Assembly (NCBI GenBank): GCA_035578905.1
Contig: JAQJVL010000529.1
Span: 186,001 to 250,000, forward strand
Direction of reading: 5' to 3'
DNA length: 64,000 nucleotides
DNA from: Stictocephala bisonia
Taxonomy: Eukaryota; Arthropoda; Insecta; Hemiptera; Membracidae
Translations under genes and position numbers: made by a program
Shown: piece after piece, positions 11,869 to 25,199 of the stretch
How positions within the stretch are numbered: position 1 is the stretch's first letter
Layout: every line of letters begins with the position of its first letter
The notes under the pieces: model-generated
The model's database searches: none
Told to the model about the DNA's origin: nothing
The model's input: only the letters and a program-made list of their open reading frames with translations

Positions 11869-12336
11869 ATCAGGCCTCGCCGGACAAGCGTTCACATTGG
11901 TCACTTGTAGCAGTACATTAACATGTTGTGGACAGTGATGCATAATATTATAGTTTGATTTTAGAAAAGAAATTTACATGTAAAACACTCATGTTACCCA
12001 CGCTTTTGATATAGGCATATTATTGCTTTATGCCCGCCACCTTATGTAATGTTAATTTAAATTAGGTTTTGTTAACCTTAATTAGTAATATGAATAATGT
12101 TGTTTTACATTTACAGATATAATTTTTAAATCCATTGGATTTAGATGAAATTAATGAAAACTTCTACTCTGGTTGAAAGTTTACGCAGAGAGTTGTCTAC
12201 TGCACTAAATGTTTAACGGGTAGTACAACAACGGGTAAAGAGGTCAAATTACTTAAGAAAAGATTAATTAATAATAAATTAGGTAAGAAAAGCTGCAGTA
12301 TCTGATATTTTAGTTACGGAAGAGCTCTCCTCACGT
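11869..12336. other. Spacer between two arrays
   Basis: No gene was recognised. Confidence 0.4.
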
Positions 12337-12812
12337 GTACACCAGTGTGTTCAAGGAAGTCTGGTGTTGGACAGCCATCGGTATCTAGGACCATGAAGGA
12401 TAACCAGATGCATCCTTGCCATTCTTCACTACACAGGAACTACTAGTAGAAGTGGTACACCAGTGTGTTCAAGGAAGTCTGGTGTTGGACAGCCATCGGT
12501 ATCTAGGACCATGAAGGATAACCAGATGCATCCTTGCCATTCTTCACTACACAGGAACTACTAGTAGAAGTGGTACACCAGTGTGTTCAAGGAAGTCTGG
12601 TGTTGGACAGCCATCGGTATGTAGGACCATGAAGGATAACCAGATGCATCCTTGCCATTCTTCACTACACAGGAACTACTAGTAGAAGTGGTACACCAGT
12701 GTGTTCAAGGAAGTCTGGTGTTGGACAGCCATCGGTATGTAGGACCATGAAGGAAAACCAACCAGATGCATCCTTGCCATTCTTCACTACACAGGAACTA
12801 CTAGTAGAAGTG
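12337..12812. repeat. 118 bp tandem repeat, 4 copies
   Basis: Four near-identical 118 bp units begin gtacaccagtgtgttcaagg at 12337, 12455, 12573 and 12691. The fourth has a 4 bp insertion (aaaaccaacc in place of ataacc) and the last two share tatgtagg instead of tatctagg. Confidence 0.93.
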
Positions 12813-14317
12813 GTTTAGCTGCATAGGAAGGTGTTTGGTTCAAAATATACTCTTCAAGGACCTTACGTATACAATTGTGATATGCACTGTTGGTGAGAGG
12901 AAACCTACTGGAGCGATAACCGATCACCATATACACGTGTGATCTGACGGGAAACTGTTCCAATGTACAATGACTTATTAAATAATGTAAAACATTTCTC
13001 CCTCAATGTTGACGAACAAAGTAACATTTCGTTTATACAAGACAATAGCATACCGGTACTACTTTTCCCCATAGGGATTCGTAAATGTTGTAGTTAACAT
13101 TAGCTTAATATAAATTTATTTAACATGATGTACATATCAGGCTCATGACCTGAATTATATGTCTAGGGTTAGTAAATATACCGATTTAAAATATATTTAA
13201 TGGTATAGTGATTTTTATTTGTACTTTAGTAGTAGAAATATACTATAGTGATGGTTAATAAAAGGGACTTAATTATAAATTCTTCAAAAGGGATGAATAA
13301 AGTTGTTTAGATGTGGGAAAGAAGGCTCTGGTATCTAATGTTCAGCCTTCTAATTTCGTATTCTATAGTCAAGTTCATTGTGTACTGTTTTAAAAGCAGA
13401 ATGTACAATGATTTAGACGATTTTTTCATAAAATAATTATTAATTCAATTAGGTGGTGGGGTGAGCCATGAGCCGGCTAAGGTTTCAGATGTTGAAGATG
13501 AACATCATGTTCATCTTCAATTCAATTGTTATTACTGAAGACAATCTCTGACCCTCATAAAAGAGTAAATTTAAAATTAATTTAAATTATTGTAGAGGAG
13601 TATCAGTTGTAGGCTTGACTGTTGTCTATAAGCCGTGTACTTACGTAATTTGTAAACATTGATTTAGATTTTATTATTATTGTAGAGGAGCATCAGTTGT
13701 AGGCTTGACTGTTGTCTATAAGCCGTGTACTTACGTGATTTGTAAACATTGATTTTGGTTTTATTATTATTTTTATATAAATTCTAATAAAATACAAGTT
13801 AATTAGAACATAGTGGATCCACAGATTTAATATCACCCTACGAGTACTGTATAACGTATCACATCTCGTATTCCAAACACATTTTCCGTCCCTCTTCGGT
13901 TTTCAAATCTCTTAGTCTGATCTTAACGTCATAACAACTTCTTGTCTCATATCCTGATGACACATTCGTCCTTGAATTGGCATCAAGGCATTATCCGCGT
14001 CATCAGTGACCATCATCCGGGTCAACATTATAAAAGCCCACCCCTACAAATGCAAAGTTCAGGCAAATATAACTCTTCGCCAATGCGCCACATTACACCG
14101 CAATTCGTTAAACAATCTAGTTCGCATTATATGTAGCTTGAAATGCAATTTTCTTGTTGCAAAGTAATCCCGGCGGCCTACCCCCATAAAGTGTTTACTT
14201 GAATTGAACCTCCAGGAAATTTCACAAAATTTTACTTTTTTACTCATAAACAAGATGGTGGCCTTTTTTTACTCCAAAACTCCCCCAATGTATTTCTTAT
14301 GGGAAAATCGCAAAAAA
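12813..14317. other. Spacer with a perfect hairpin and a 90 bp duplication
   Basis: At 13492-13520, ttgaagatgaacat and its exact reverse complement are separated by a single c (14 bp stem). At 13588-13767 a 90 bp block (tagaggag..gtaggcttgactgttgtc) is present twice in tandem with few differences. No gene was recognised. Confidence 0.6.
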
Positions 14318-14962
14318 AAAAGTAGTTTTATGACCTGAGTAAAATTGTTAAACCTTAGCAGCTCTACACGCGTAACAAACGCACGCCTTATGTATGAGTT
14401 CCAGCTTAAACACCCAAGTGGGGTATCAAACTATTGGTATTTATCTCCTAAATCACATTGTACCATTATACATTTTGAAGAGACATTATTCAAGGGCTTC
14501 CCCCTTCCCCAATAACAAAATATTTTCAAAACCACAAAATTGGGCAAACCCAAGTTGGGTATCAAATTAAAGGCATTCTTATCTTGATTACTTATACTAT
14601 CAGATTTTAGAAAAGATTATGTTTATGGGCTCCACTACCCAAAAACCAAAAAAATGCATGGTCGTATTGGTTTACAAACCTGGCAAGCAGTAGGCTGATC
14701 TTCCTCACCAGGCCGCATGCCGAGATCCATAAATGGGATTGTAGGTGAGTGTATTGGTGAGGCCGCAGGCCGAGTTCCACAAAGAGGCCTGCAGCAGAGC
14801 ATCTTTGAGAGGCCGTAGGCAGAGCCTTCCCACGGGGCCGCAGATCGAGTTCTTCAAAGGGGTTAAAAGCAGAGTTAATAGCCGAGGCCGCAGGCCGAGC
14901 TTACTTCACGAGAGCAGCGAGTGGCGGGGTTGACACGCGAAGCGTGCAGGGGTTTCCCCTAG
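14318..14962 (+). mobile_element. Helitron 3' part
   Basis: The 3' end has the Helitron signature: a short GC hairpin, cacgcgaagcgtg (14934-14946), followed by caggggtttcc and a terminal CTAG at 14959-14962, with T next. Upstream are degenerate repeats of ggccgcaggccgag. The whole segment is homologous to 42440-43250, which has the same termini. No Rep/helicase frame is present, so it is a non-autonomous copy; its 5' end was not found. Confidence 0.65.
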
Positions 14963-15115
14963 TCTATATATATATAAAAGCCAAATACCACTCCTTCACT
15001 GATCACTGTTTCTCAAAAACCACTGAACCTCCGAGGCTGAAATGTTGTCGGATGATTGGTCCTATATTGTAGGCGTGCAATAAGAAGGGATTTTAAAACA
15101 CTCCCTAGTTCCAAG
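14963..15115 (+). mobile_element. Second Helitron 5' end, abutting the first
   Basis: Immediately after CTAG the sequence begins tctatatatatataaaagcc and continues aaataccact, the form shared by Helitron 5' termini at 28924 (plus), 36406 (minus) and ~55389 (minus). The two elements therefore meet 3' end to 5' end. The length of this second element is uncertain; a CTAG at ~15107-15110 lacks a hairpin. Confidence 0.5.
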
Positions 15116-15947
15116 TAGCCTACGTTCTGTTCTTATAGCCTCTTCTTTTCTCATATTTTGATGGGGGCGGTTGCATGACAGAGTGAATTAAACAAAAATT
15201 TAATGATTAAAAGTAACAACTGGTATATGGTAATAAAATAACTACGTGTCAATATGTTATTTTCCCCTCAATTTTATAGTATGGTAATTAAATATTTGTC
15301 GGCTTTAGGGTGTGGCTAGGTCTTCCATAGTCTTAGTTACCTAGTGCCATCCCTCTCTCCTAGATCCGTCCTTACCGGCAGTACTAGATTAATTACGTCA
15401 CAAGTTAGATGAACACGTCAACGAATCTACATCGATTACATGTTTAATATTCTAAATAATTCGTCGCCTTCATGACATTTGATTTGATCTATAGTTCAAG
15501 CTAACTGTTCAGTGCCAGGGTCGTGTTAAGTTAGTCGTAACGTCGTTGGAGTTATCAACCTACATTCCGGATAACATTTCGTGTTGTGTCGCCTTTTTTT
15601 AAGAATCCTTGGCACACCATGAAACTGTACTATTGTCGTACGACCCATGTCAGTCAGAGGTACGACGTGCGCAGACGTTGTGGAGAGTTGTACTGCACGG
15701 ATGTTGTCATTTACAGATGTCCATACGATCATCATATTGAACGTCGCGTCGTTACATACTTGAGCAAGAATGAAACCCAAGTTATACTGTATTTACTTTA
15801 TATTTATTTTAGTAATAAACTTCTACCTTACGGCACATAAGTGTTTTTTTACTCAAGTGGGAAGCAACTACAAGTACTAATGGAATATTTCTGTGTACCC
15901 TACAAGAAGATAGGTTGAAGTCTGTTCAGCATGAATGTGACGACTTT
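15116..15947. other. Spacer
   Basis: Frames of 84 codons overlap on both strands near 15526-15840 (CG-richer around 15640-15760). Neither translation is recognised, and no splice context supports an exon. Confidence 0.4.
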
Positions 15948-16295
15948 AGGCACATACAAACTGTATCATGTACGTTTTGTTCACTTGTTATGTGGTGCAC
16001 GACCCTACCAGTGCCTTGTGTCCGTGTTTATTTTAGGCACATACAAACTGTATCATGTACGTTTTGTTCACTTGTTATGTGGTGCACGACCCTACCAGTG
16101 CCTTGTGTCCGTGTTTATTTTAGGCACATACAAACTGTATCATGTACGTTTTGTTCACTTGTTATGTGGTGCACGACCCTACCAGTGCCTTGTGTCCGTG
16201 TTTATTTTAGGTACATACAAACTATATCATGTACGTTTTGTTCACTTGTTATGTGGTGCACGACCCTACCAGTGCCTTGTGCCCGTGTTTATTTT
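15948..16295. repeat. 87 bp tandem repeat, 4 copies
   Basis: Four 87 bp units start aggcacatacaaactg at 15948, 16035, 16122 and 16209; the last is the most changed. The unit is 29 codons long and open in two plus frames, which explains the 134- and 182-codon frames here. No protein family is recognised. Confidence 0.92.
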
Positions 16296-17439
16296 TTATT
16301 TTTTTCTACATTTTTATAGCACGGTGTGCTGGAAAAAGATTAATTCTATGGGGCTTCTTTACGATCAAAATAAGATAATGAAACGTTACTATTTATATCC
16401 GTTCATCCAGTTTTTATGTCAGCACCCGCCCGTTAATTCTAATATACGTCAACAATGGTCATATTTGTACGAATCTTAGACATCCGAATAATACTGCTGA
16501 TAAAGACCTTTACGATTAACAAACTTTGTGCGTGGACCATAATTTTCAAGATTTCGAGGATGAATTTGGAGCCCATCAAGTTAAAAATCGAGGTGAAAAC
16601 GAATATTTCTTTTAATCTTGTATTGGTAAGAACAAGATCGTTTCTGGTTATATTAATTTACTGTCGTGTAAGTTGTAATCATTCTTAACTCGTTTTTCCT
16701 CCTTTTAATGTAATGTACCCGAATCATGCATCTTCAATTGTTTTTATTTTGCACCTTTCACTCAACATAACTAGAGCACTATTTATTGTGTTTCAAACAT
16801 TATTGTACCTCATAAAGCTCTCCAACACCTCACTAAATTATAACAAACCAAAGAGTTAAATGTGTAAAGTACAAATAAAAATTGACAGCAGTCTTTGTAA
16901 ACGGGAACGCCATTGTTGACAGAAATAGATGAGACTTGTAATCCCTTGGGAATGTTGTTGTTGGCAGTTCGTAAACAATTTGGTAACTGTGTTTTCTTCA
17001 TCCTGTTGTGTTGTTTTGGTTACTCAATGTCCTGTTATGCGCCTGACTTTTACTATCGTGTTACAGTCACGCAGGAGTAACAGACTGTATTGTTATGATA
17101 ATTGTTACAATTAGTATAATGTTGGTGGCACTGTGTATTGATGTAACGTAGGGGTGTGCGTAATGTTCGGTAATAGGAGTGATGGTCAGGGAGGAATGTG
17201 GTCCAGGAGAGAACTGAATCTCGGGCTACGACTACATTCGCTCGTCTCCCAATACAATAAAGACTCGCTTCGCTAGTTGCGGGTCTCGTCATCGATTTGA
17301 TAATTTGTTAATTAAAAAGTAATAGATTCTATTGTTTGCGAATATGTATGATGTTTGTTATTTTCATGATTGATTTTCTTTTATGCTGAAAGTGGCTACA
17401 CTTATAGGTTAGGCTAACAAAGTTGAACGGTGGTTGCTC
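16296..17439. other. Spacer
   Basis: No gene was recognised. Short open frames around 16455-17290 look random. Confidence 0.4.
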
Positions 17440-18215
17440 ACATTAATCTGGGATGGCTACCCGCGTAGTTAAATTACCACTTAAGTTGATCATAGCTATC
17501 TAGATACCCTAGTTAATCATTGGCACTTCACGGGTGATTACATAAGTTAATATTTGGCTACCCAAGTAGATCATGGAATGCTACTTAAATTGATCACAAG
17601 TCGCATTGTCTATGTGGATCGTGGGCTACGCAAGTAGATCTGTCTACGCTGTTTAATAAGTACCTATCCAAGCTCATTTAGGGACTATTAAAATTGATAA
17701 CGGGAAGTTTAACAAAGTTGACAACTGGTTGGTTCATTACTTTATTCTCGTTTATGTTAAAACAGGCTATTCTCGTGGGTCATGACTACTGAATTTATAA
17801 AAATTTGGCTAATAAAGTTGACCAGAAGCTTCCAAAATCAATCACGGCAGCCCAAGTTGTTTACGAGTGATTATCCAAATTGATCTTGGACTACCCAAGC
17901 AGTTCAGTGGCTACCTAAGTTGATCAAGGGTGAAAAATTCAACGATTATGAGCTACTAGAGTATACCAGGTCAGCTACAACTCAAGTTAATCACAGGAAC
18001 CACACTGACGATCACGGGCTACCAAAGTAGGTCAGTGGCTACTCAAATTGATCATTGGATGCTATCCGCGAGCTAACCAAGTGCTGTAGTTCAGTGGCTA
18101 CCAAAATCAGGAATGGCTAACAAAGTAGAACGTAGGATATAGGCAAAGCAAATTTATCAATTACCACCCGAATTGATCCCCATATTTAAGTTCTGTCTAT
18201 GAATATTCTCTGCAA
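17440..18215. repeat. Highly degenerate ~22 bp repeat field
   Basis: The motif gatcannggctaccyaagtt recurs dozens of times in altered form (for example near 17561, 17630, 17890 and 18025) with ~20-24 bp spacing. It can be aligned with the 22 bp subunits of the arrays at 26424-26605 and 28991-30340 (atcaagtggctatc). It appears to be an old, decayed version of the same satellite. Confidence 0.6.
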
Positions 18216-18256
18216 CCAATGGCCAAACTAGGAGGTGTGGCTGCCGAAGTTGATCA

Positions 18257-21200
18257 ATGGTATTTTGTAATACGACCACTTAATTGGTGTTGTGTAAGGA
18301 ACGTGTGTGTACGTCACCATTGTCTTGTGTCCATGGCAGTACACTATTACTGTATTTACTTCAAACACCTCCCATCACATACAGACATATATCTCTCCTG
18401 TGGTACGGCCACTTAGATGGTGATGTTGTGCAAGAACCGATCGTGTGGGTATCAATCACCTCTCCCACCATTGTCTTGTGTCCATGGCAGTACACTATTA
18501 CTGTATTTACTTCAAACACCTCCCATCACATACAGACATATATCTCTCCTGTGGTACGGCCACTTAGATGGTGATGTTGTGCAAGAACCGATCGTGTAGG
18601 AACCAATCACCTCTCCCACCATTGTCTTGTGTCCATGGCAGTACACTATTGCAGTATTTACTTCAAACACCTCCCATCACATATCTCTCCTGTGGTACGG
18701 CCACATAGATGGTTGTGAGTGAAGCTGTGACTGTGAGTATACTTCTCCCACCATCGTCGTGTCTCCATGCCAGTACACAATTGCTGTATATACGTTAAAC
18801 ACCTCCCATCACATACAGACATATCTGTCTTGTGGTACGGCCACTTAGATTGTGGTGAGCGAAGCCGTGAGTGTGAGTATTACCTCTCCCACCATCATCG
18901 TGCCTCCATGGCAGTACACTATTGCTGTATTTACTTCAAACACCTGCCATCACATACAGTCATATAGCTCTCTTGTGGTACGGCCACTTAGATTATGGTG
19001 AGCGAAGCCGTGAGTGTGAGTATCACCTCTCCCACCATCGTCTTATCTCCATGGCAGTACACTATTGCTGTATTTACTTAAACACCTCCCATCACATACA
19101 GTCATATAGCTCTCTTGTGGTACGGCCACTTAGATTATGGTGAGCGAAGCCGTGAGTGTGAGTATCACCTCTCCCACCATCGTCGTGCCTCCATGGCAGT
19201 ACACTATTGCTGTATTTACTTCAAACACCTGCCATCACATACAGACATATAGCTCTCTTGTGGTACGGCCACTTAGATTGTGGTGAGCGAAGCCATGAGT
19301 GTGAGTATCACCTCTCCCACCATCGTCATATCTCCATGGCAGTACACTATTGATGTATTTACTTCAAACACCTGCCATCACATACAGTCATATAGCTCTC
19401 TTGTGGTACGGCCACTTAGATTGTGGTGAGCGAAGCCGTGAGTGTGAGTATTACCTCTCCCACCATCGTCGTGCCTCCATGGCAGTACACTATTGCTATA
19501 TTTACTTCAAACACCTGCCATCACATACAGTCATATAGCTCTCTTGTGGTACGGCCACTTAGATTGTGGTGAGCGAAGCCATGAGTGTGAGTATCACCTC
19601 TCCCACCATCGTCGTGCCTCCATGGCAGTACACTTTTGCTGTATTTACTTCAAACACCTGCCATCACATACAGTCATATAGCTCTCTTGTGGTACGGCCA
19701 CTTAGATTATGGTGAGCGAAGCCGTGAGTGTGAGTATCACCTCTCCCACCATCGTCTTATCTCCATGGCAGTACACTATTGCTGTATTTACTTAAACACC
19801 TGCCATCACATACAGTCATATAGCTCTCCTGTGGTACGGCCACTTAGATTGTGGTGAGCGAAGCCGTGAGTGTGAGTATCACCTTTCCCACGATCGTCGT
19901 GTCTCCATGGCAGTACACTATTGCTGTATTTACTTAAACACCTGCCATCACATACAGACATATAGCTCTCTTGTGGTACGGCCACTTAGATTGTGGTGAG
20001 CGAATCCGTGAATGTGAGTATCACATCTTCCACCATCGTCGTGTCTACATGGCAGTACACTATTGCTGTATTTACTTAAACACCTCCCATCACATACAGA
20101 CATATAGCTCTCTTGTGGTACGGCCACTTAGATTGTGTTGAGCGAAGCCGTGAATGTGAGTATCACATCTTCCACCATCGTCGTGTCTCCATGGCAGTAC
20201 ACTATTGCTGTATTTACTTCAAATACCTGCCATCACATACAGACATATAGCTCTCTTGTGGTACGGCCACTTAGATTGTGGTGAGCGAAGCCGTGAATGT
20301 GAGTATCACATCTTCCACCATCGTCGTGTCTCCATGGCAGTACACTATTGCTGTATTTACTTCAAACACCTGCCATCACATACAGACATATAGCTCTCTT
20401 GTGGTACGGCCACTTAGATTGTGGTGAGTGAAGCCGTGAATGTGAGTATCACATCTTCCACCATCGTCGTGTCTCCATGGCAGTACACTATTGCTGTATT
20501 TACTTAAACACCTCCCATCACATTCAGACATATCTGTCTTGTGGTACGGCCACTTAGATTGTGGTGAGCGAAGCTGTTGAGTGTGAGTATCACCTCTCCC
20601 ACCATCGTCGTGTCTCCTTGGCAGTACACAAACACATCCCATCACATACAGACATATAGCTCTCTTGTGGTACGGCCACTTAGATTATGGTGAGCGAAGC
20701 CGTGAGTGTGAGTATCACCTCTCCCACCATCGTCGTGCCTCCATGGCAGTACACTATTGCTGTATTTAATTAAACACCTCCCATCACATTCAGACATATC
20801 TGTCTTGTGGTACGGCCACTTAGATTGTGGTGAGCGAAGCTGTTGAGTGTGAGTATCACCTCTCCCACCATCGTCGTGTCTCCTTGGCAGTACACAAACA
20901 CATCCCATCACATACAGACATATAGCTCTCTTGTGGTACGGCCACTTAGATTATGGTGAGCGAAGCCGTGAGTGTGAGTATCACCTCTCCCACCATCGTC
21001 GTGTCTCCTTGGCAGTACACAAACACATCCCATCACATACAGACATATAGCTCTCTTGTGGTACGGCCACTTAGATTATGGTGAGCGAAGCCGTGAGTGT
21101 GAGTATCACCTCTCCCACCATCGTCGTGTCTCCTTGGCAGTACATAAACACATCCCATCACATACAGACATATAGCTCTCTTGTGGTACGGCCACTTAGA

Positions 21201-24200
21201 TTATGGTGAGCGAAGCCGTGAGTGTGAGTATCACCTCTCCCACCATCGTCGTGTCTCCTTGGCAGTACATAAACACATCCCATCACATACAGACATAGGC
21301 CTATAGCTCTCTTGTGGTACGGCCACTTAGATTGTGGTGAGCGAAGCCGTGAGTGTGAGTATCACCTTTCCCACGATCGTCGTGTCTCCATGGCAGTACA
21401 CTATTGCTGTATTTACTTAAACACCTGCCATCACATACAGACATATAGCTCTCTTGTGGTACGGCCACTTAGATTGTGGTGAGCGAATCCGTGAATGTGA
21501 GTATCACATCTTCCACCATCGTCGTGTCTACATGGCAGTACACTATTGCTGTATTTACTTAAACACCTCCCATCACATACAGACATATAGCTCTCTTGTG
21601 GTACGGCCACTTAGATTGTGTTGAGCGAAGCCGTGAATGTGAGTATCACATCTTCCACCATCGTCGTGTCTCCATGGCAGTACACTATTGCTGTATTTAC
21701 TTCAAATACCTGCCATCACATACAGACATATAGCTCTCTTGTGGTACGGCCACTTAGATTGTGGTGAGCGAAGCCGTGAATGTGAGTATCACATCTTCCA
21801 CCATCGTCGTGTCTCCATGGCAGTACACTATTGCTGTATTTACTTCAAACACCTGCCATCACATACAGACATATAGCTCTCTTGTGGTACGGCCACTTAG
21901 ATTGTGGTGAGTGAAGCCGTGAATGTGAGTATCACATCTTCCACCATAGTCGTGTCTCCATGGCAGTACACTATTGCTGTATTTACTTAAACACCTCCCA
22001 TCACATTCAGACATATCTGTCTTGTGGTACGGCCACTTAGATTGTGGTGAGCGAAGCTGTTGAGTGTGAGTATCACCTCTCCCACCATCGTCGTGTCTCC
22101 TTGGCAGTACACAAACACATCCCATCACATACAGACATATAGCTCTCTTGTGGTACGGCCACTTAGATTATGGTGAGCGAAGCCGTGAGTGTGAGTATCA
22201 CCTCTCCCACCATCGTCATATCTCCATGGCAGTACACTATTGCTGTATTTACTTAAACACCTCCCATCACATACAGACATATCTGTCTTGTGGTACGGCC
22301 ACTTAGATTGTGGTGAGCGAAGCTGTTGAGTGTGAGTATCACCTCTCCCACCATCGTCGTGTCTCCTTGGCAGTACACAAACACATCCCATCACATACAG
22401 ACATATAGCTCTCTTGTGGTACGGCTACTTAGATTGTGGTGAGCGAAGCCATGAGTGTGAGTATCACCTCTCCCACCATCGTCGTGCCTCCATGGCAGTA
22501 CACTATTGCTGTATTTACTTCAAACACCTGCCATCACATACAGTCATATAGCTCTCTTGTGGTACGGCCACTTAGATTATATGGTGAGCGAAGCCGTGAG
22601 TGTGAGTATCACCTCTCCCACCATCGTCTTATCTCCATGGCAGTACACTATTGCTGTATTTACTTAAACACCTGCCATCACATACAGTCATATAGCTCTC
22701 CTGTGGTACGGCCACTTAGATTGTGGTGAGCGAAGCCGTGAGTGTGAGTATCACCTTTCCCACGATCGTCGTGTCTCCATGGCAGTACACTATTGCTGTA
22801 TTTACTTAAACACCTGCCATCACATACAGACATATAGCTCTCTTGTGGTACGGCCACTTAGATTGTGGTGAGCGAATCCGTGAATGTGAGTATTACATCT
22901 TCCACCATCGTCGTGTCTACATGGCAGTACACTATTGCTGTATTTACTTAAACACCTCCCATCACATACAGACATATAGCTCTCTTGTGGTACGGCCACT
23001 TAGATTGTGTTGAGCGAAGCCGTGAATGTGAGTATCACATCTTCCACCATCGTCGTGTCTCCATGGCAGTACACTATTGCTGTATTTACTTCAAATACCT
23101 GCCATCACATACAGACATATAGCTCTCTTGTGGTACGGCCACTTAGATTGTGGTGAGCGAAGCCGTGAATGTGAGTATCACATCTTCCACCATCGTCGTG
23201 TCTCCATGGCAGTACACTATTGCTGTATTTACTTCAAACACCTGCCATCACATACAGACATATAGCTCTCTTGTGGTACGGCCACTTAGATTGTGGTGAG
23301 TGAAGCCGTGAATGTGAGTATCACATCTTCCACCATCGTCGTGTCTCCATGGCAGTACACTATTGCTGTATTTACTTAAACACCTCCCATCACATTCAGA
23401 CATATCTGTCTTGTGGTACGGCCACTTAGATTGTGGTGAGCGAAGCTGTTGAGTGTGAGTATCACCTCTCCCACCATCGTCGTGTCTCCTTGGCAGTACA
23501 CAAACACATCCCATCACATACAGACATATAGCTCTCTTGTGGTACGGCCACTTAGATTATGGTGAGCGAAGCCGTGAGTGTGAGTATCACCTCTCCCACC
23601 ATCGTCGTGCCTCCATGGCAGTACACTATTGCTGTATTTAATTAAACACCTCCCATCACATTCAGACATATCTGTCTTGTGGTACGGCCACTTAGATTGT
23701 GGTGAGCGAAGCTGTTGAGTGTGAGTATCACCTCTCCCACCATCGTCGTGTCTCCTTGGCAGTACACAAACACATCCCATCACATACAGACATATAGCTC
23801 TCTTGTGGTACGGCCACTTAGATTATGGTGAGCGAAGCCGTGAGTGTGAGTATCACCTCTCCCACCATCGTCGTGTCTCCTTGGCAGTACACAAACACAT
23901 CCCATCACATACAGACATATAGCTCTCTTGTGGTACGGCCACTTAGATTATGGTGAGCGAAGCCGTGAGTGTGAGTATCACCTCTCCCACCATCGTCGTG
24001 TCTCCTTGGCAGTACACAAACACATCCCATCACATACAGACATATAGCTCTCTTGTGGTACGGCCACTTAGATTATGGTGAGCGAAGCCGTGAGTGTGAG
24101 TATCACCTCTCCCACCATCGTCGTGTCTCCTTGGCAGTACATAAACACATCCCATCACATACAGACATAGGCCTATAGCTCTCTTGTGGTACGGCCACTT

Positions 24201-24415
24201 AGATTGTGGTGAGCGAAGCCGTGAGTGTGAGTATCACCTCTCCCACCATCGTCGTGTCTCCTTGGCAGTACATAAACACATCCCATCACATACAGACATA
24301 TAGCTCTCTTGTGGTACGGCCACTTAGATTATGGTGAGCGAAGCCGTGAGTGTGAGTATCACCTCTCCCACCATCGTCGTGTCTCCTCGGCAGTACACTA
24401 TTGCTGTATTTACTT
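18257..24415. repeat. 6.2 kb satellite, ~143 bp unit, with higher-order structure
   Basis: Roughly 43 units contain ccatggcagtacactattgc, acatacagacatatagc and gtacggccacttagatt. The main period is 143 bp; the first few units are ~150 bp. A 125 bp variant has lost cattgctgtatttacttc-like bases (ccttggcagtacacaaac). Rare markers repeat at fixed distance: cccacgatcg at ~19881, 21364 and 22753, and cataggcctatag near 21293 and 24166. The stretch ~19560-21300 is colinear with ~22432-24170 at 2,872 bp. Frames of 60-97 codons here are repeat artefacts. Confidence 0.95.
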
Positions 24416-25199
24416 TATCCCCGTTAGCTTTTCGTTGAAAAAGATCGACTTTCTTTACCGTGACGATCCTAATTTGTTTATACTACGAAAATATAATATG
24501 TTTTCACACTCTTGGAGTTTTTTCTTTTTTAAAGTTAAATTTTATTACATTCCGTCGACCTAAATAAGTTTAAACATTTCAAATTTTAAGCAATCCGTAG
24601 AAAGGGGATACTGATTCAGATTAGTTCCATCCTTTAAATGTTCACATTATTTATCCATTAAACGTGAATAACATTTGTAATGCTGATGAATTAGTCCTAT
24701 TTAAGTAATATAGAGTATCATCTTGGACCAGACGTGTCGTAATTTTAACATAACTACTACATAAATCTGCGTGCACTTGAGCCACTAAACATAATTTGAG
24801 TTAGTAGATTATTTGCATAAATGTATGTTAAGTTATTGTGTATGTGAGGAGATGGATGCATTAATTCCATTCTACGTTTTGTATAACGAGTGGTAGGGAT
24901 GGGCAGCCTTAATGTGTATGTATAGGGAAGTGATAGTTTACCAGAGGACGTGTGGTTTTATCAACCGTCTCTCTAAAACCAATAAAAAGTTTAAATTCAC
25001 GTAATGATGTTGAGCGCTTAAGCGCCAACATAAAACTGTTGACTTATTAACAGTAAAAACACTAACGTAACATGGCGCGTTAATTAGTCAATACTTTTAC
25101 TTTTTGTAACAATTTACAAATCGTAATCTGGCTGCGAAAGTTCTTTACTAATTTCATATTCAGTAATGTATTTTTTAGACAGGTTTTGTTGGTGATATC
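24416..25199. other. Spacer with a palindrome
   Basis: At 25009-25029 lies gttgagcgcttaagcgccaac, a near-perfect palindrome with a 12 bp perfect core. No gene was recognised. Confidence 0.45.

Noticed and set aside
18257..24415. CRISPR array or repeated small proteins
   Set aside because: Units are contiguous tandem copies without unique spacers, in a eukaryotic setting; short frames recur with the unit.
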